Shown here piece after piece: positions 37,609 through 48,165 of a stretch of 64,000 bases of DNA. The notes under the pieces are model-generated. The model saw only the letters and a program-made list of their open reading frames with translations. It was not told the DNA's origin and did not search any database. The position numbers and the translations under genes are program-made. This DNA comes from Chryseobacterium sp. RU37D (GTDB lineage: Bacteria > Bacteroidota > Bacteroidia > Flavobacteriales > Weeksellaceae). Within the stretch, counting starts at the first letter, position 1; every line of letters begins with the position of its first letter. The stretch is taken from NCBI RefSeq assembly GCF_900156075.1, contig NZ_FTMM01000002.1, positions 62,001 to 126,000 of the forward strand, read 5' to 3'.

Positions 37609-40600
37609 TTATGAATTTTCCACAATCTTGATTTCTTCATCTGTTAAACCATATAATTCATACACCATTTTATCAATTTCTGTATCAGTTTTTTGAATTT
37701 CAGTTTGCAGGGTGGTGGCCTTTTGCTGTTCCGACAGGAAATAATCTTCCCATTCGGCTTTTTGGGATAGGGTAAGCTCTATTTTTTGCTTTTTTATTTC
37801 ATCAAGGAAATTAGAAAATGGAAGTTTGTACCAGTTTTCCATTTTTTTGCTGAGTTTTTCAATAGAGAATTCCCGTAGCAACGTTCTCTGGAATTTTGCA
37901 TTGATTTCTTGTAACTCTTTGTTCAGGGAAAGCATTTGGTCGGCTTTGGAGATGAAGGGTTGTTGATTAATTTTTGATTTAACTATTGGGATTGACATTA
38001 ATGGGTTAATATCAACTTGGAACATATCTCCTTGTAATTTCCCTTTTTTTAATAACCAAAAAGTTATAAGTTTAGAATTTAGTATAACAGTTAAAAATTT
38101 TAAATTTATCCGATTACTTTTGATAATGTTAAACGTTCTATTTACATATGAATCAAAATCTACATAACTAAATGAGGGTTTAACACATTTTCTAATTGAA
38201 AGGATTTTTTCACCTAAAAATATATCTTCATTTCTTGTCCTATGAAGTCCATACGGTCTGTTGTCAGAAGTTATAATTTGCTGAAATTTATCTAAGTGTA
38301 ATTTTAAATTTGGATATGGAATTATTTCATTAGGGTTTTTGAATTTTGATGAAGTATATATAACCCAAAAATTATTTTTAATATTATTAAAATATCTGTT
38401 AATTTCTTTTGTTGTATAAAAAGGCTTTAAAAGACTTTTTTCACTTTCTATGAAATTATAGGATTCATATTCTGACAAAGAAAGATTAAAAACACCATCA
38501 CCGATCTTGAAATTATTACCCAATATTAATTGACTTTTAGCATTTATAAAATCTTGTCCAATATCAATTCCCGAAAAAATTTCTGTGGAGTTAAGATAAA
38601 AATTTCCTTTTTTCAAAATCTTTTCTAAAATCTTTTCAGAATCATTATCAGTAAATGAAAATATATTTTCTTTAAATTTATCTAAATTAAAAATTGTTTT
38701 ATATGTCTTATATTTACCTGAAATTTCTTTATTAAGAAAATTTGATATATCTGTTGGAGTTAAATTTTTATCATTAATTTTTGAAAAAGAAAATCTGTAA
38801 GCTTTATTTGCATTCAATTTTCTCATCACATAAATCATAGTCTGTATTCCTGCATCTGCAAAAACTTTATAATCTCCAAAATCAATAAAATCAATTATTT
38901 GAGACTCCTCTAAAACTTTTTTTCTAAAATTAGATGCTCCATCATTTGTTATCCAATTATTTGGTGCTATGTAACTAATTATGCCATCGTTTTTTTTTGC
39001 AATTTCTAATCCTAACCAACCAAAGAAATACCACAAATCCATCTTACCTTGGTAACAAGCATGATTGTGTAAACCATAAAAAGCAAGTTTATTTGTAGCC
39101 TCCTTAACATACGGCGGATTCCCAATCACCACATCAAACCCACCCTTTTCAAAAACCTGAGGAAACTCTTTTTCCCAATTGAAAGCTTTGTTTCCGGCAA
39201 TTTCAGGATCGTCAATTAATGAGTTTCCACATTTGATATTATTGTTGAGGTCGTTTAATTTTCTTTGGGGTTGTGCGGTGCGCAGCCAAAGAGAAAGTTT
39301 AGCGATTTCTACAGATTCTTCGTTGAGGTCTACGCCAAAAAGATTATTTTCAAGGATACTATTTTCAATATTCGGGAATACAAAACCACCGCCAAGGAGT
39401 TTAGTTTCCAGCTCGTCAAGATATTTGTGTTCATTGATGAGAAAATTGAGGGCTTCATTCAGAAAAGCACCACTTCCACAGGCAGGATCGATGATGGTGA
39501 TCTGCAAAAGCCATGCTCTGTATGTTTTGAGCTTTTGCAGGAGCATTTCTTTAGTTCTTACCTGACGCTTTTTGTCTGTAAAGTAGTCTTCGTCAATAAT
39601 TCCTATTTCTGCTTTCTTTTCTGTGCAAAGTTTCCCGACAGTGTTTTCAACAATGTATTTTGTAATATATTTTGGGGTGTAAAAAACACCGTCTTTCTTA
39701 CGTTTGGTCTTAGACTTATCAATGGATTCACCGGCAATCTGAGCTTTAATTTCATCAATCTCATTAAGCGAGTTTTCGAAAATATGGCCTAGGATATTTA
39801 CATCTACTTCACTTTCAAAATCATATTCTGCTAAACGCAACGTGTGAGTATAAAGAAGCTGGTCATCTATTTGTATTGTATCTAAGATCTCATCTGGTTT
39901 AAAAAGCCCTCCATTATAAGCGAAAACATCAAATTGCTTTCCTTTAAAGCCTGTATTTAGATAAGTAAAATATTTTCTAAACCTATCATACAGCGGAACG
40001 TACTCATCAAGATCTCTCAGTTTATCCCACTGCTCAAGAATCATTCTTACCGAGTTTGGTGGAAGCAATCCACTATCTTCACCAAAAAACAGGAATAGAA
40101 AACGATCGAGCAGCTTTTGAGACTTTTTAAATAACTCAAGCTGGTCAAATTCAGGATTGAGCAGAAGTAAATTCTGAAAAAGCTCACGCTTGAATAGAGA
40201 ATAATCCTTGTAAAGCTTTTTGGTAATAACATCTTCCTGACTTAAAGATTCATCTTTTATCTTTCCGGGAATGTCTGCCGAAATATTTTGAAAGGCGAGA
40301 CAGAGATAAAGAACGTTAAAATCTTCTTGTGTAAGCTCAAAGAGATTAAATTCTAAATATTCGATAGCATTATCAATATAAAATCTGATCAAAATTTGAA
40401 GTAATGATATATTTGCAATCTTTTTGATTGTTTTTATAACCAAATGCCTGATCTTCTATTTTTGTTAAATCTGTTGTATTAGTACCTTTAAGCTCGATAA
40501 CCCCAGCCACTTTATTGTTGATTATAATTGCCCCGTCTGCTTTTTTGCTGTCCTTAATATTTTTATATTCAGTGGTAAGATTAAAGTTTGCGGCCGGGTT

Positions 40601-40798
40601 TTTTGTATAGCCTAGAATATTTACAAAAAGATCGATCAAAAATTCACCCTGATATTGCTCTTCTTTAGAGTTTCTGATATTTTCCTGAATGGTGGAATTG
40701 TGAAAGTGATTACAAAAGATTTCCCATTTCTGCTGAATTTCTTTCGTGTTTTGAGTCTTTAAATATTTACTGATTATCGTTTTCTGGAAGAGAGGCAT
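37609..40798 (-). pseudogene. Type IIG restriction-modification enzyme, frameshifted
   Basis: One polypeptide is split into two overlapping frames. The N-terminal part (40798-40373, 141 aa) carries a PD-(D/E)xK nuclease signature (D88, then IELKG with E102 and K104) and ends prematurely after SNFDQI. The C-terminal part (40443-37609) resumes with RFYIDNAIEYLEF and contains the N6-adenine methylase motifs DPACGSGAF (about 318) and NPPYV (about 440), followed by a target-recognition region. Adding one extra GATCA unit at the junction (about 40391-40400) restores a continuous FDQIRFYID reading. So the loss of 5 bp from a tandem GATCA pair probably inactivates or switches it. A separate methylase fragment might still be made from 40443. 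Confidence 0.82.
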
Positions 40799-40838
40799 AT
40801 ATTTGAGTATATATTGTAAAGATAAATAATTTTTAAAT

Positions 40839-40866
40839 AAAAAAGCAGCTCCAATCGAAGCTGCCT
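40839..40866 (-). terminator. Intrinsic terminator after aconitase
   Basis: GCAGCT (40845-40850) pairs with AGCTGC (40859-40864). On the minus strand the stem is followed by six T residues. It lies about 30 nt after the aconitase stop. Confidence 0.85.
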
Positions 40867-40894
40867 TTAATTATGATTAATTAAAATCTAACAA

Positions 40895-43165
40895 TTAATT
40901 CTTTTCTTGCTGTTTAATTAAGTTCAAAGCAGAACCAGCTTTAAACCAATCAATCTGCTGATCGTTATAAGTGTGGTTTGCCATGATGATATCTTTAGTT
41001 CCGTCTGCGTGAACGAATTCCAAACTCAATTGTTTTCCTGGAGCAAACTGGTCAAGATCTAGGAAGTTTACGGTATCATTTTCCTGGATTTTATCATAAT
41101 CAGCTTCATTAGCGAAGGTCAATCCAAGCATACCTTGTTTTTTAAGGTTTGTTTCGTGAATTCTCGCGAATGATTTTACCAATACTGCTTTTACGCCAAG
41201 GTGTCTTGGTTCCATTGCAGCGTGTTCTCTGGAAGAACCTTCACCGTAGTTTTGGTCTCCTACAACGATGGAAGGAATTCCTGCAGCTTTATAAGCTCTC
41301 TGTACAGCAGGCACTTCGCCGTAAGAACCGTCTAATTGGTTTTTAACTTTGTTTGTTTCCATGTTGTAAGCGTTTACTGCTCCGATCAACATGTTGTTTG
41401 AAATATTATCAAGGTGACCTCTGTATTTCAACCATGGCCCAGCCATAGAAATGTGGTCAGTTGTACATTTTCCGAAAGCTTTGATTAATACTTTAGCTCC
41501 CTGGATGTTTTTACCGTCCCAAGCTGGGAACTCTTCTAACAGCTGAAGCCTGTCTGAAGTAGGGCTTACATTTACCACAACGTTTGATCCGTCTGCAGAT
41601 GGAGCCTGATATCCGGCATCTTCTACTGCGAAACCTTTTGATGGTAATTCTGAACCTTTTGGCTCGTCTAGTTTTACCTGCTCGCCGTTTTCAGCAGTTA
41701 AAGTATCTGTAATAGGGTTAAAGTCTAATCTTCCTGAGATCGCAACAGCAGCTACCATTTCAGGAGAAGCTACAAATGCGTGAGTATTTGGGTTACCGTC
41801 AGCTCTTTTTGCGAAGTTTCTGTTGAAAGAGTGAATAATTGAGTTTTTCTCTCCTTTCTCAGCGCCTTCTCTGTCCCATTGTCCGATACAAGGTCCACAA
41901 GCGTTGGTAAAGATTCTTGCATTTTCAAATTTTCTGAAAGAATTTAAGAATCCGTCTCTTTCAGCAGTATATTTTACCTGCTCAGAACCTGGGTTGATTC
42001 CAAGGATTGCTTTAGGCTTCACACCCTTAGCAACTGCATCTTCCACGATAGAAGCAGCTCTTGATAAATCTTCGTAAGAAGAGTTGGTACAAGAGCCGAT
42101 TAATGCCCACTCAACTTCTAGTGGCCATCCGTTAGCTTCTGCTTTAGCTCTGAATTCAGAAACAGGAGTTGCCAAATCCGGAGTGAAAGGCCCGTTTAAG
42201 TGAGGAGTAAGTTCTGAAAGGTTGATTTCGATTAATTGGTCGAAATATTGTTCTGGGTTTGCGTATACTTCAGCATCACCAGTTAAGTGCTCAGCAATTT
42301 TATCAGCTGCATCTACAACATCCTGTCTTCCTGTAGCAGCCAGATATCTTCTCATTGAATCGTCATACCCGAAAGTAGAAGTAGTAGCCCCGATTTCAGC
42401 ACCCATGTTACAGATGGTTCCTTTACCTGTAGCTGAAAGAGATTCTGCTCCTTCCCCGAAATATTCTACGATACATCCTGTTCCTCCTTTTACGGTAAGG
42501 ATTCCTGCTACTTTTAAGATAACATCTTTTGCAGAAGTCCATCCGCTCATTTTACCGGTTAATTTTACACCGATCAGTTTAGGCATTTTAAGTTCCCAAG
42601 CCATTCCTGCCATTACATCTACAGCATCAGCACCACCTACACCGATAGCTACCATCCCAAGCCCACCTGCATTTACCGTGTGAGAATCTGTACCGATCAT
42701 CATCCCTCCAGGGAAAGCATAATTTTCTAATACCACTTGGTGAATGATACCTGCTCCCGGCTTCCAGAAGCCGATTCCGTATTTATCACAAACAGAGCTT
42801 AAAAAATTGAATACCTCAGAGTTTTTATTGATACCTTCCTGTAAATCTTTATCTGCACCTACCTTTGCCTGGATCAGGTGATCCGCATGGGCTGTCGAAG
42901 GAACTGCAACTTTGCTTTTTCCTGCCTGCATGAATTGTAAAAGTGCCATCTGTGCAGTTGCATCCTGCATTGCTACCCTGTCCGGAGCAAAATCTACATA
43001 AGAATTTCCTCTTTCATAAGCTTGTGTAGCATTACCCTCCCAAAGGTGAGTGTATAATATTTTTTCTGATAATGTAAGAGGTTTTCCCACGATTTGTCTT
43101 GCCGCAGCAATTCTTTCCGGGTAACGCTCGTACACTTTTTTGATCATATTGATATCAAATGTCAT
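40895..43165 (-). CDS. acnA: Aconitate hydratase (mitochondrial type)
   Basis: 756 residues. Interconverts citrate and isocitrate in the TCA cycle. Sequence features of the mitochondrial-type aconitases are present: [41 protein letters not shown], the [4Fe-4S] ligand regions [14 protein letters not shown] and [25 protein letters not shown], and the C-terminal swivel with [20 protein letters not shown] and [17 protein letters not shown]. All cluster cysteines are in place. It stands alone with its own terminator. The symbol follows the usual bacterial naming, and the subtype differs from E. coli AcnA and AcnB. Confidence 0.95.
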   Translation of the reverse strand: MTFDINMIKKVYERYPERIAAARQIVGKPLTLSEKILYTHLWEGNATQAYERGNSYVDFAPDRVAMQDATAQMALLQFMQAGKSKVAVPSTAHADHLIQAKVGADKDLQEGINKNSEVFNFLSSVCDKYGIGFWKPGAGIIHQVVLENYAFPGGMMIGTDSHTVNAGGLGMVAIGVGGADAVDVMAGMAWELKMPKLIGVKLTGKMSGWTSAKDVILKVAGILTVKGGTGCIVEYFGEGAESLSATGKGTICNMGAEIGATTSTFGYDDSMRRYLAATGRQDVVDAADKIAEHLTGDAEVYANPEQYFDQLIEINLSELTPHLNGPFTPDLATPVSEFRAKAEANGWPLEVEWALIGSCTNSSYEDLSRAASIVEDAVAKGVKPKAILGINPGSEQVKYTAERDGFLNSFRKFENARIFTNACGPCIGQWDREGAEKGEKNSIIHSFNRNFAKRADGNPNTHAFVASPEMVAAVAISGRLDFNPITDTLTAENGEQVKLDEPKGSELPSKGFAVEDAGYQAPSADGSNVVVNVSPTSDRLQLLEEFPAWDGKNIQGAKVLIKAFGKCTTDHISMAGPWLKYRGHLDNISNNMLIGAVNAYNMETNKVKNQLDGSYGEVPAVQRAYKAAGIPSIVVGDQNYGEGSSREHAAMEPRHLGVKAVLVKSFARIHETNLKKQGMLGLTFANEADYDKIQENDTVNFLDLDQFAPGKQLSLEFVHADGTKDIIMANHTYNDQQIDWFKAGSALNLIKQQEKN

Positions 43166-43282
43166 ATCTCAAAAATGTTTTAAAATTATCAAATAATTAA
43201 AATGTTCCCAAAATTACGAATTTTTACTATTTTATGGAGTTAAATTATTTAGATTCTTTATAAATATGGATTTTATAATTTC

Positions 43283-43302
43283 TATTTTTGGTCGTATTTT
43301 TG
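43283..43302 (+). promoter_or_regulatory. Tandem -7 boxes before the WG-repeat gene
   Basis: Two exact TATTTTTG boxes (43283-43290 and 43295-43302) lie 17-29 nt before the ATG at 43319. Confidence 0.5.
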
Positions 43303-43318
43303 CAGGCAAAAGGTGATT

Positions 43319-44083
43319 ATGAAAAATTTTATTCAATTTTTAGTCATTTTTATTTCGATTTTTGTTTTTTCTCAGACCAAATCTGTGAAGAAGCTGCCTA
43401 TTAAAAAGATTTCAAAAACAAGCATAAAAGAGGCTCCTGTAAAAGCAAATGCAGAGCTTCCTGTCATTCATGAGGACCTTCCTCTTTTAATTCCAAAAAA
43501 GGAAAACGGAAATTTCGGGTTTGTTAATCAGACGGGGAAATTTATCATCAAGCCGGAATACCATATTGCTGTTTTTTTCTATGAAGATTGTAATTTGCTG
43601 AATTCACCCAACGAAAAAGTAAGAAAATTCGGTACGGCAGCTTATGCCACTGTAGAAAAAGATGAAATTTCTTATAGAATAGACAAAAAAGGAAAAAGAG
43701 TGTATCAGTTCAAAAAAGCAGACCTTGCGCAATGTGCACCCAAAGAATATGTGCAGCAATTATTCCAAGCCTATACAATGAACGGTTTCTTTGGAATTAT
43801 TGAAAAATCAAAATTCCATAATGCGCAGGATTACAGAGATTTTAAGATCTATCCTCAATACGATTATCTGTATATTCTGGAAGGCGATGATGTGGCAAAC
43901 CCTATGATTATTGCATCTAAGAACGATACTTTCGGAGTGGTTGATATAAATAATAACGTTATCATTCCTTTCGAATATGCTGATATTAAAAGAAACTTCA
44001 GCTGGAAACTTGGTAAAATGTTCGATGTTTCCAAAGACGGGAAGGTATATTATTATGTGGATTCTAGGAATAAAACGTATTAA
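43319..44083 (+). CDS. WG-repeat-containing exported protein
   Basis: About 254 residues with a hydrophobic signal peptide (about 5-17: FLVIFISIFVFSQ) and two or three WG-type repeats. The clearest are GNFGFVNQTGKFIIKPEY near the start of the mature part, GFFGIIEKS...IYPQYDYLYI, and DTFGVVDINNNVIIPFEYADI. WG repeats form beta-rich domains of unknown function common in Bacteroidota. The ATG at 43319 is chosen over the GTG at 43313. It has no operon partner: the next gene starts 385 nt away after a riboswitch. Confidence 0.75.
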   Translation: MKNFIQFLVIFISIFVFSQTKSVKKLPIKKISKTSIKEAPVKANAELPVIHEDLPLLIPKKENGNFGFVNQTGKFIIKPEYHIAVFFYEDCNLLNSPNEKVRKFGTAAYATVEKDEISYRIDKKGKRVYQFKKADLAQCAPKEYVQQLFQAYTMNGFFGIIEKSKFHNAQDYRDFKIYPQYDYLYILEGDDVANPMIIASKNDTFGVVDINNNVIIPFEYADIKRNFSWKLGKMFDVSKDGKVYYYVDSRNKTY

Positions 44084-44106
44084 TGTTGTAGGCAATAGGC
44101 CTTAGA

Positions 44107-44200
44107 GATGCTTCGACAGGCTCAGCATGACAATCCTAATTCTACTTTTTATTTTTAGACTTAATTTGTAGCACTGTCATGCCGAGCCTGCCGAGGTATC
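44107..44200. repeat. Imperfect inverted repeat (GCTTCGACAGGCTCAGCATGACA type)
   Basis: Arms 44107-44132 and 44175-44200 match as inverted copies at 22 of 26 positions around a 42-nt AT-rich loop. The phrase 'TTCGACAGGCTCAGCATGACA' is a dispersed intergenic repeat in Bacteroidota (recollection). It follows the WG-repeat gene by 24 nt and may terminate transcription. Confidence 0.65.
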
Positions 44201-44270
44201 GAACTATTGAAATAGAAAACTTTAAACATAAACCTCAAATACAAATTCAAGAAATTTCGTAAATTTTCCG

Positions 44271-44278
44271 TAATTTTG
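44271..44278 (+). promoter_or_regulatory. -7 box before the second TPP riboswitch
   Basis: TAATTTTG fits TAnnTTTG exactly and would start RNA about 5 nt before the aptamer. No good -33 box was found. Confidence 0.55.
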
Positions 44279-44287
44279 CTGCTGAAA

Positions 44288-44362
44288 TAAAGGGGTGCTG
44301 TCACAAGCTGAGATTATACCCAATGAACCTGGAACGGGTAATGCCGTTTAGGGAAATTAAAA
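44288..44362 (+). promoter_or_regulatory. TPP riboswitch before a TonB-dependent receptor gene
   Basis: The THI-element blocks are AAAGGGGTGCTG, AGCTGAGATTATACCCAATGAACCTG, then GGAACGGGTAATGCCGTTT and AGGGAAATTAA. The order and core match the TPP aptamer. About 70 nt downstream CACCCCTTT (44432-44440) is an exact complement of the aptamer's 5' strand AAAGGGGTG (44289-44297). This suggests alternative pairing as the expression platform. Confidence 0.95.
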
Positions 44363-44467
44363 TGTACCAATGGAACAATCTAACAATGTACAGGTTGATT
44401 GCTAGACTGTTAAATTACTACATTATTTAATCACCCCTTTTATTCATTAAATTTTAAAGATTTAAGA

Positions 44468-46573
44468 ATGAAAGGATTATTTTTTTTAGGGCTTACCATT
44501 AGCTCTGTTGCTTTTTTGCAGGCGCAAAATACAGATTCCCTGAAAACACGGGAGATAGAAGCAGTTAATTTTACCAAAAGACTTCCTGTTGCTAAAGAAA
44601 TCATCAATGTTCAGAAAGATTTAGACAGCAAAAATCTTGGACAGGATTTACCTACTTTACTAAAAAATCAAACTTCCATAATTTCTACTTCAGATGCCGG
44701 AAATGGTGTGGGATACACGGGCTTGAGAATTCGTGGAGTTGCCGGAAATGGGATTAATGTTATGATGAACGGCGTCCCGTACAACGATTCTGAAAGTCAG
44801 GGAACTTTTTTTGTAAATGTGCCTGATTTAACGAGTTCTGCATCGCAAATCTTAATTCAAAGAGGTATAGGGACTTCAAATAATGGGGCTGCTGCTTTTG
44901 GAGCGAGTATCAATATACTTTCCAAAGATCCGGAGAAGAAGTTTTATTTTAAAACAGACGACAGCTACGGTTCTTTCAATACATATAAATATTCTGCGGA
45001 AATCGGTTCCGGAAAGTTTTGGCGAAACCGCCTTTCTGTGATGGGAAGATACACCCACATTAATTCTGACGGGTATATTGACAGGGCTTTTTCTAAGCTA
45101 AATTCTTACAATTTCACGGCTTTATATGAAGAAAGAAAAACGAGGATTCGTCTAATGGCTTTCGGCGGAAAAGAAAAAACATACCAAGCTTGGAACGGAA
45201 TTGACAGAAAGACATGGGAAACGGACCCGAAATTCAATTATTCAGGAGCAATTTATGATGCCAATTGGGAAAATATTATCGGCTTTTATGATAACGAAAC
45301 AGATAATTATAGACAAAATCATTATCAGTTGCTTTGGGAGCAGAAGCTTAACGAAAAGTGGAACCTGGAAACCACTTTGCACTACACAAAAGGAAAAGGA
45401 TATTACGAAAATTATAAGCAGCGAGATCCTTTTACAAGGTATAATTTGCCCAATTTTAATGGAGAAAAATATTCAGATTTTATCAGAAAAAAATGGCTGA
45501 ATAATGATTTCTATGGCATCGTTTCTACTTTGTATGGAAAATTTACCTATATTGATTTAAACTTTGGAATTGTAGGAAACCAGTATTACGGAAGGCATTT
45601 TGGTAATATAACCGGAGTTTTCCTACCGCAAATTAATGAGTATGAATATTACAGAAACCGTTCCGTGAAGAATGAAGTGGCCGGCTTTGCAAAAGCTTTG
45701 GTGCGGGTAAATGCATTTGAATTCTTTGGAGATCTTCAATTGAGAAATATTGATTACGATACCAAAATCATTACTTCCGGAGATGATGAAGGAGCAAATC
45801 TTGATAAAAACTGGCTGTTTTTCAATCCGAAGCTTGGCATTAATTACAAAATTGCGAACGGAAAAATATACCTTACCTATGCACACGCGCACCGTGAGCC
45901 TAACAGGGATGATTTATTAGCCAATAATGATGTAAAAGCGGAAAAACTTCACGATTTTGAAGGCGGAATTGAAAAACAATTCGGGATTGTGTCTTTTACA
46001 GCGAATTTGTACTATATGTACTATGTCAACCAGCTGGTTTTGAATGGTGAGTTAAATAATGTAGGAGCTTTTATCAGGACGAATTCCGGGAAAAGCTACA
46101 GAAGCGGAATTGAATTAGGCGCTCTGGCAAAGCTTTCAAAACAGTGGGAACTGACAGGGAATGTAAGCTTAAGCAACAACAGAAACCTAGATTTTAAAGT
46201 CGAAAATAAAGATTCAACTAAAGATTTAGGTAATACACAGATTTCTTTTTCTCCAAATGTAATTGCTAATTTAGAGGTGAAATTTAATCCGACAAAAAAC
46301 TTCCAGTTTGCGTTAATGAATCAATATGTAGGAAAACAATACCTGGATAATTCGGAAAACGAAAATCTTCAACTGAAAGATTATCTTTTGACTGATTTTA
46401 ATGCACAATATCAGTTCAAAATAAAAAATAACGATATCGCTCTGAAATTACTGGTGAATAATATTTTTAACCAAAAATATGTGAATAACGGTGCGGTCTA
46501 CGATGGAGAACCTTATTATTTTACTCAGGCAGGAACCAACTTTATGTTTGGGATCAGCTGGAAAATTCAATAA
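44468..46573 (+). CDS. TonB-dependent receptor, probable thiamine or precursor importer
   Basis: 701 residues. A signal peptide (about 1-19, ending LQAQ) is followed by a plug domain (SLKTREIEAVNFTKRLPVAKE, GYTGLRIRGVAGNGINVMMNGVPYNDSESQGTFFVNVPDLTSSASQILIQRGIGTS). The beta-barrel then ends with FNQKYVNNGAVYDGEPYYFTQAG and a C-terminal aromatic strand. The TPP riboswitch in its leader implies uptake of thiamine or a related compound across the outer membrane. TPP-regulated outer-membrane receptors are known in Bacteroidota from comparative genomics. No inner-membrane partner such as PnuT is adjacent. Confidence 0.9.
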   Translation: MKGLFFLGLTISSVAFLQAQNTDSLKTREIEAVNFTKRLPVAKEIINVQKDLDSKNLGQDLPTLLKNQTSIISTSDAGNGVGYTGLRIRGVAGNGINVMMNGVPYNDSESQGTFFVNVPDLTSSASQILIQRGIGTSNNGAAAFGASINILSKDPEKKFYFKTDDSYGSFNTYKYSAEIGSGKFWRNRLSVMGRYTHINSDGYIDRAFSKLNSYNFTALYEERKTRIRLMAFGGKEKTYQAWNGIDRKTWETDPKFNYSGAIYDANWENIIGFYDNETDNYRQNHYQLLWEQKLNEKWNLETTLHYTKGKGYYENYKQRDPFTRYNLPNFNGEKYSDFIRKKWLNNDFYGIVSTLYGKFTYIDLNFGIVGNQYYGRHFGNITGVFLPQINEYEYYRNRSVKNEVAGFAKALVRVNAFEFFGDLQLRNIDYDTKIITSGDDEGANLDKNWLFFNPKLGINYKIANGKIYLTYAHAHREPNRDDLLANNDVKAEKLHDFEGGIEKQFGIVSFTANLYYMYYVNQLVLNGELNNVGAFIRTNSGKSYRSGIELGALAKLSKQWELTGNVSLSNNRNLDFKVENKDSTKDLGNTQISFSPNVIANLEVKFNPTKNFQFALMNQYVGKQYLDNSENENLQLKDYLLTDFNAQYQFKIKNNDIALKLLVNNIFNQKYVNNGAVYDGEPYYFTQAGTNFMFGISWKIQ

Positions 46574-46621
46574 CCAATCAAACTATATTAATAAATTATA
46601 GTAAAAAGTAAAAGTTAGATT

Positions 46622-46649
46622 TTTAAGGCTGCTCCGGTAGTCTTTTTTT
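46622..46649 (+). terminator. Terminator after the TPP-regulated receptor gene
   Basis: GGCTGC and GGTAGTC-type arms pair over 6 bp, with two G-T pairs, around TCCG and are followed by seven T residues. Confidence 0.6.
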
Positions 46650-46755
46650 ATCCCTGATTTTGAAATTAAAGCACCATACTACTTTCTCAATCTTAATCTC
46701 AACTTAAAAATAAATCTCATTGAAAGTCACGAAAAAGTCATAAATTTGCTGCCAA

Positions 46756-47520
46756 ATGAATATTTCAGCTTATATTTTAGAATATTTGAAACAGTTTGGA
46801 ACTGTGACGGTTCCTGCATTTGGAGTGTTTTCTCTGGAAAATTCCAAGGCCATTATCAATTCCGAAAATGGGAGCATACTTCCTCCTGCGAGCACAATTG
46901 TCTATTCACCGGACTATGAGGTGGAGTCTGACGATCTGCCTGCTTTCATTGCGGAACAAAAACACATGACCCTGAATGCTTCAAAAACAGACTTGCAGAT
47001 CCAGACAGATTTCTGGAAAAAAAAGCTGCAGGCAAACCAAACCTTGGAAATCCAGGGGCTGGGAGTGATTTTTATTGAAGACGGAACCACCCATTTCAAA
47101 GGAAACAGGCTGCAGTCTGATCACCCCAACTTTTATGGACTGGAAGAAATAAAAATTTCAGATATTAACAACAAAAATCTGAAACAGATCGTTCCCGTAA
47201 ATGCTGAAAAGGATTATAAATTTAATAAATCAATTCTTTGGGCTTTCCTTATTATTATTCCTGTTTTGGGAATATTATATGTTGCTTATACCCAACAGGA
47301 GCTTCTTTTCGGGAAAAAATCATTTGATAAAAATATCTCCATACAGACAAAAACCCACAGGATTGCAAAAGATACTGTGAAGGTTCATAGCTATACCCCG
47401 CCGGTTGCAGATTCTTTGAAGAAAGATTCTGTGATGAACGAAAATGTAAAACCGGCAGCACAAAATGATGTCAAAAGTCCAAAAACACAAAACAACACTA
47501 AGACTAAATGGCAAAAGTAA
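46756..47520 (+). CDS. HU-CCDC81-domain protein with one membrane helix
   Basis: 254 residues. The N-terminal half (about 1-125) is a tandem HU-like region of the bacterial HU-CCDC81 family, recognisable by YILEYLKQFGTVTVPAFGVFSLE and LEIQGLGVIFIEDGTTHFKG. A single helix (about 158-177, SILWAFLIIIPVLGILYVAY) and a low-complexity K/T/N-rich tail follow. In Bacteroidota such proteins may link cytoplasmic binding to the cell envelope, sometimes with a SPOR domain, which is missing here. It overlaps the thioesterase gene by 13 nt. Confidence 0.75.
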   Translation: MNISAYILEYLKQFGTVTVPAFGVFSLENSKAIINSENGSILPPASTIVYSPDYEVESDDLPAFIAEQKHMTLNASKTDLQIQTDFWKKKLQANQTLEIQGLGVIFIEDGTTHFKGNRLQSDHPNFYGLEEIKISDINNKNLKQIVPVNAEKDYKFNKSILWAFLIIIPVLGILYVAYTQQELLFGKKSFDKNISIQTKTHRIAKDTVKVHSYTPPVADSLKKDSVMNENVKPAAQNDVKSPKTQNNTKTKWQK

Positions 47521-48050
47521 AAAAGGCGTCAGAATCCCTGACTATTATGACCAATATTGTTCTCCCGAACGAAACCAATTCTTTAAGAAACCTTTTCGGA
47601 GGTGAGCTTCTTGCAAAAATGGATCGCTGCGCATCAATTTCCGCAGCACGACACTGTGAAAGAAGGGTGGTAACCGCATCTGTAAACCACGTATCGTTCA
47701 ATCATCCGATTCCTGAAGGTGGAGTAGTGGTACTGGAGTCGAAAGTTTCGAGAGCGTTTTCAACTTCAATGGAAGTGTATGTAGATGTTTGGTTGGATGA
47801 TCCGATTAATCAGAAGAAAGTTCATACCAATGAAGGTATTTACACCTTCGTTGCGGTGGATGAGTTCAACAGGCCGATTCCTATTCCGGAAATGATTCCG
47901 GAGACAGATGTAGAAAAAGAAAGATTTGCTGCAGCTTTCAGAAGAAAAGAATTGTCATTGATCCTTTCCGGAAGAATGAAACCTTTGGATTCTGTGGAAT
48001 TGAAGAAACTTTTCCAAGAGCCACAAGACTCAAAGAAAGATAAGAAATAA
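47508..48050 (+). CDS. Acyl-CoA thioesterase (hot-dog fold, YciA/BFIT-like)
   Basis: 180 residues. Hydrolyses acyl-CoA to free acid and CoA. The hot-dog core is seen in NETNSLRNLFGGELLAKMDRCASISAARHC followed by TASVNHVSFNHPIPEG and SKVSRAFSTSMEVYVDVW. The active-site Asn/Asp helix is conserved. A charged C-terminal tail (EPQDSKKDKK) is present. Its start lies inside the end of the preceding gene, so the two are translationally coupled. Confidence 0.88.
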   Translation: MAKVKKASESLTIMTNIVLPNETNSLRNLFGGELLAKMDRCASISAARHCERRVVTASVNHVSFNHPIPEGGVVVLESKVSRAFSTSMEVYVDVWLDDPINQKKVHTNEGIYTFVAVDEFNRPIPIPEMIPETDVEKERFAAAFRRKELSLILSGRMKPLDSVELKKLFQEPQDSKKDKK

Positions 48051-48090
48051 AGTAAATAATTTATAAGATTGATGCTTTTAACTTTGCTGA

Positions 48091-48117
48091 GTGTAACGCC
48101 TTTGCGAACTTAAAAGC
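48091..48117. repeat. Second copy of the 'AACGCCTTTGCG' intergenic repeat
   Basis: GTGTAACGCCTTTGCGAACTTAAAAGC resembles 31731-31758 and the shorter copies at 34421 and 57239. Confidence 0.5.
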
Positions 48118-48165
48118 ATTTCTTTTTTATAATATTTTAGTGAACTTTGCATTAAAAATTAATTT

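Noticed and set aside
39179-39792. Overlapping plus-strand ORFs within the restriction-modification gene
   Set aside because: Antisense to the methylase motifs, with no family resemblance.
37609-40798. PglX/BREX-type methylase or complete defence island
   Set aside because: No BREX, DISARM or other defence partners flank the gene. The N-terminal nuclease signature and single-gene layout fit type IIG.
42222-42683. 153-codon plus-strand ORF inside aconitase
   Set aside because: Antisense shadow of a strongly conserved enzyme. Proline- and serine-rich with no domain.
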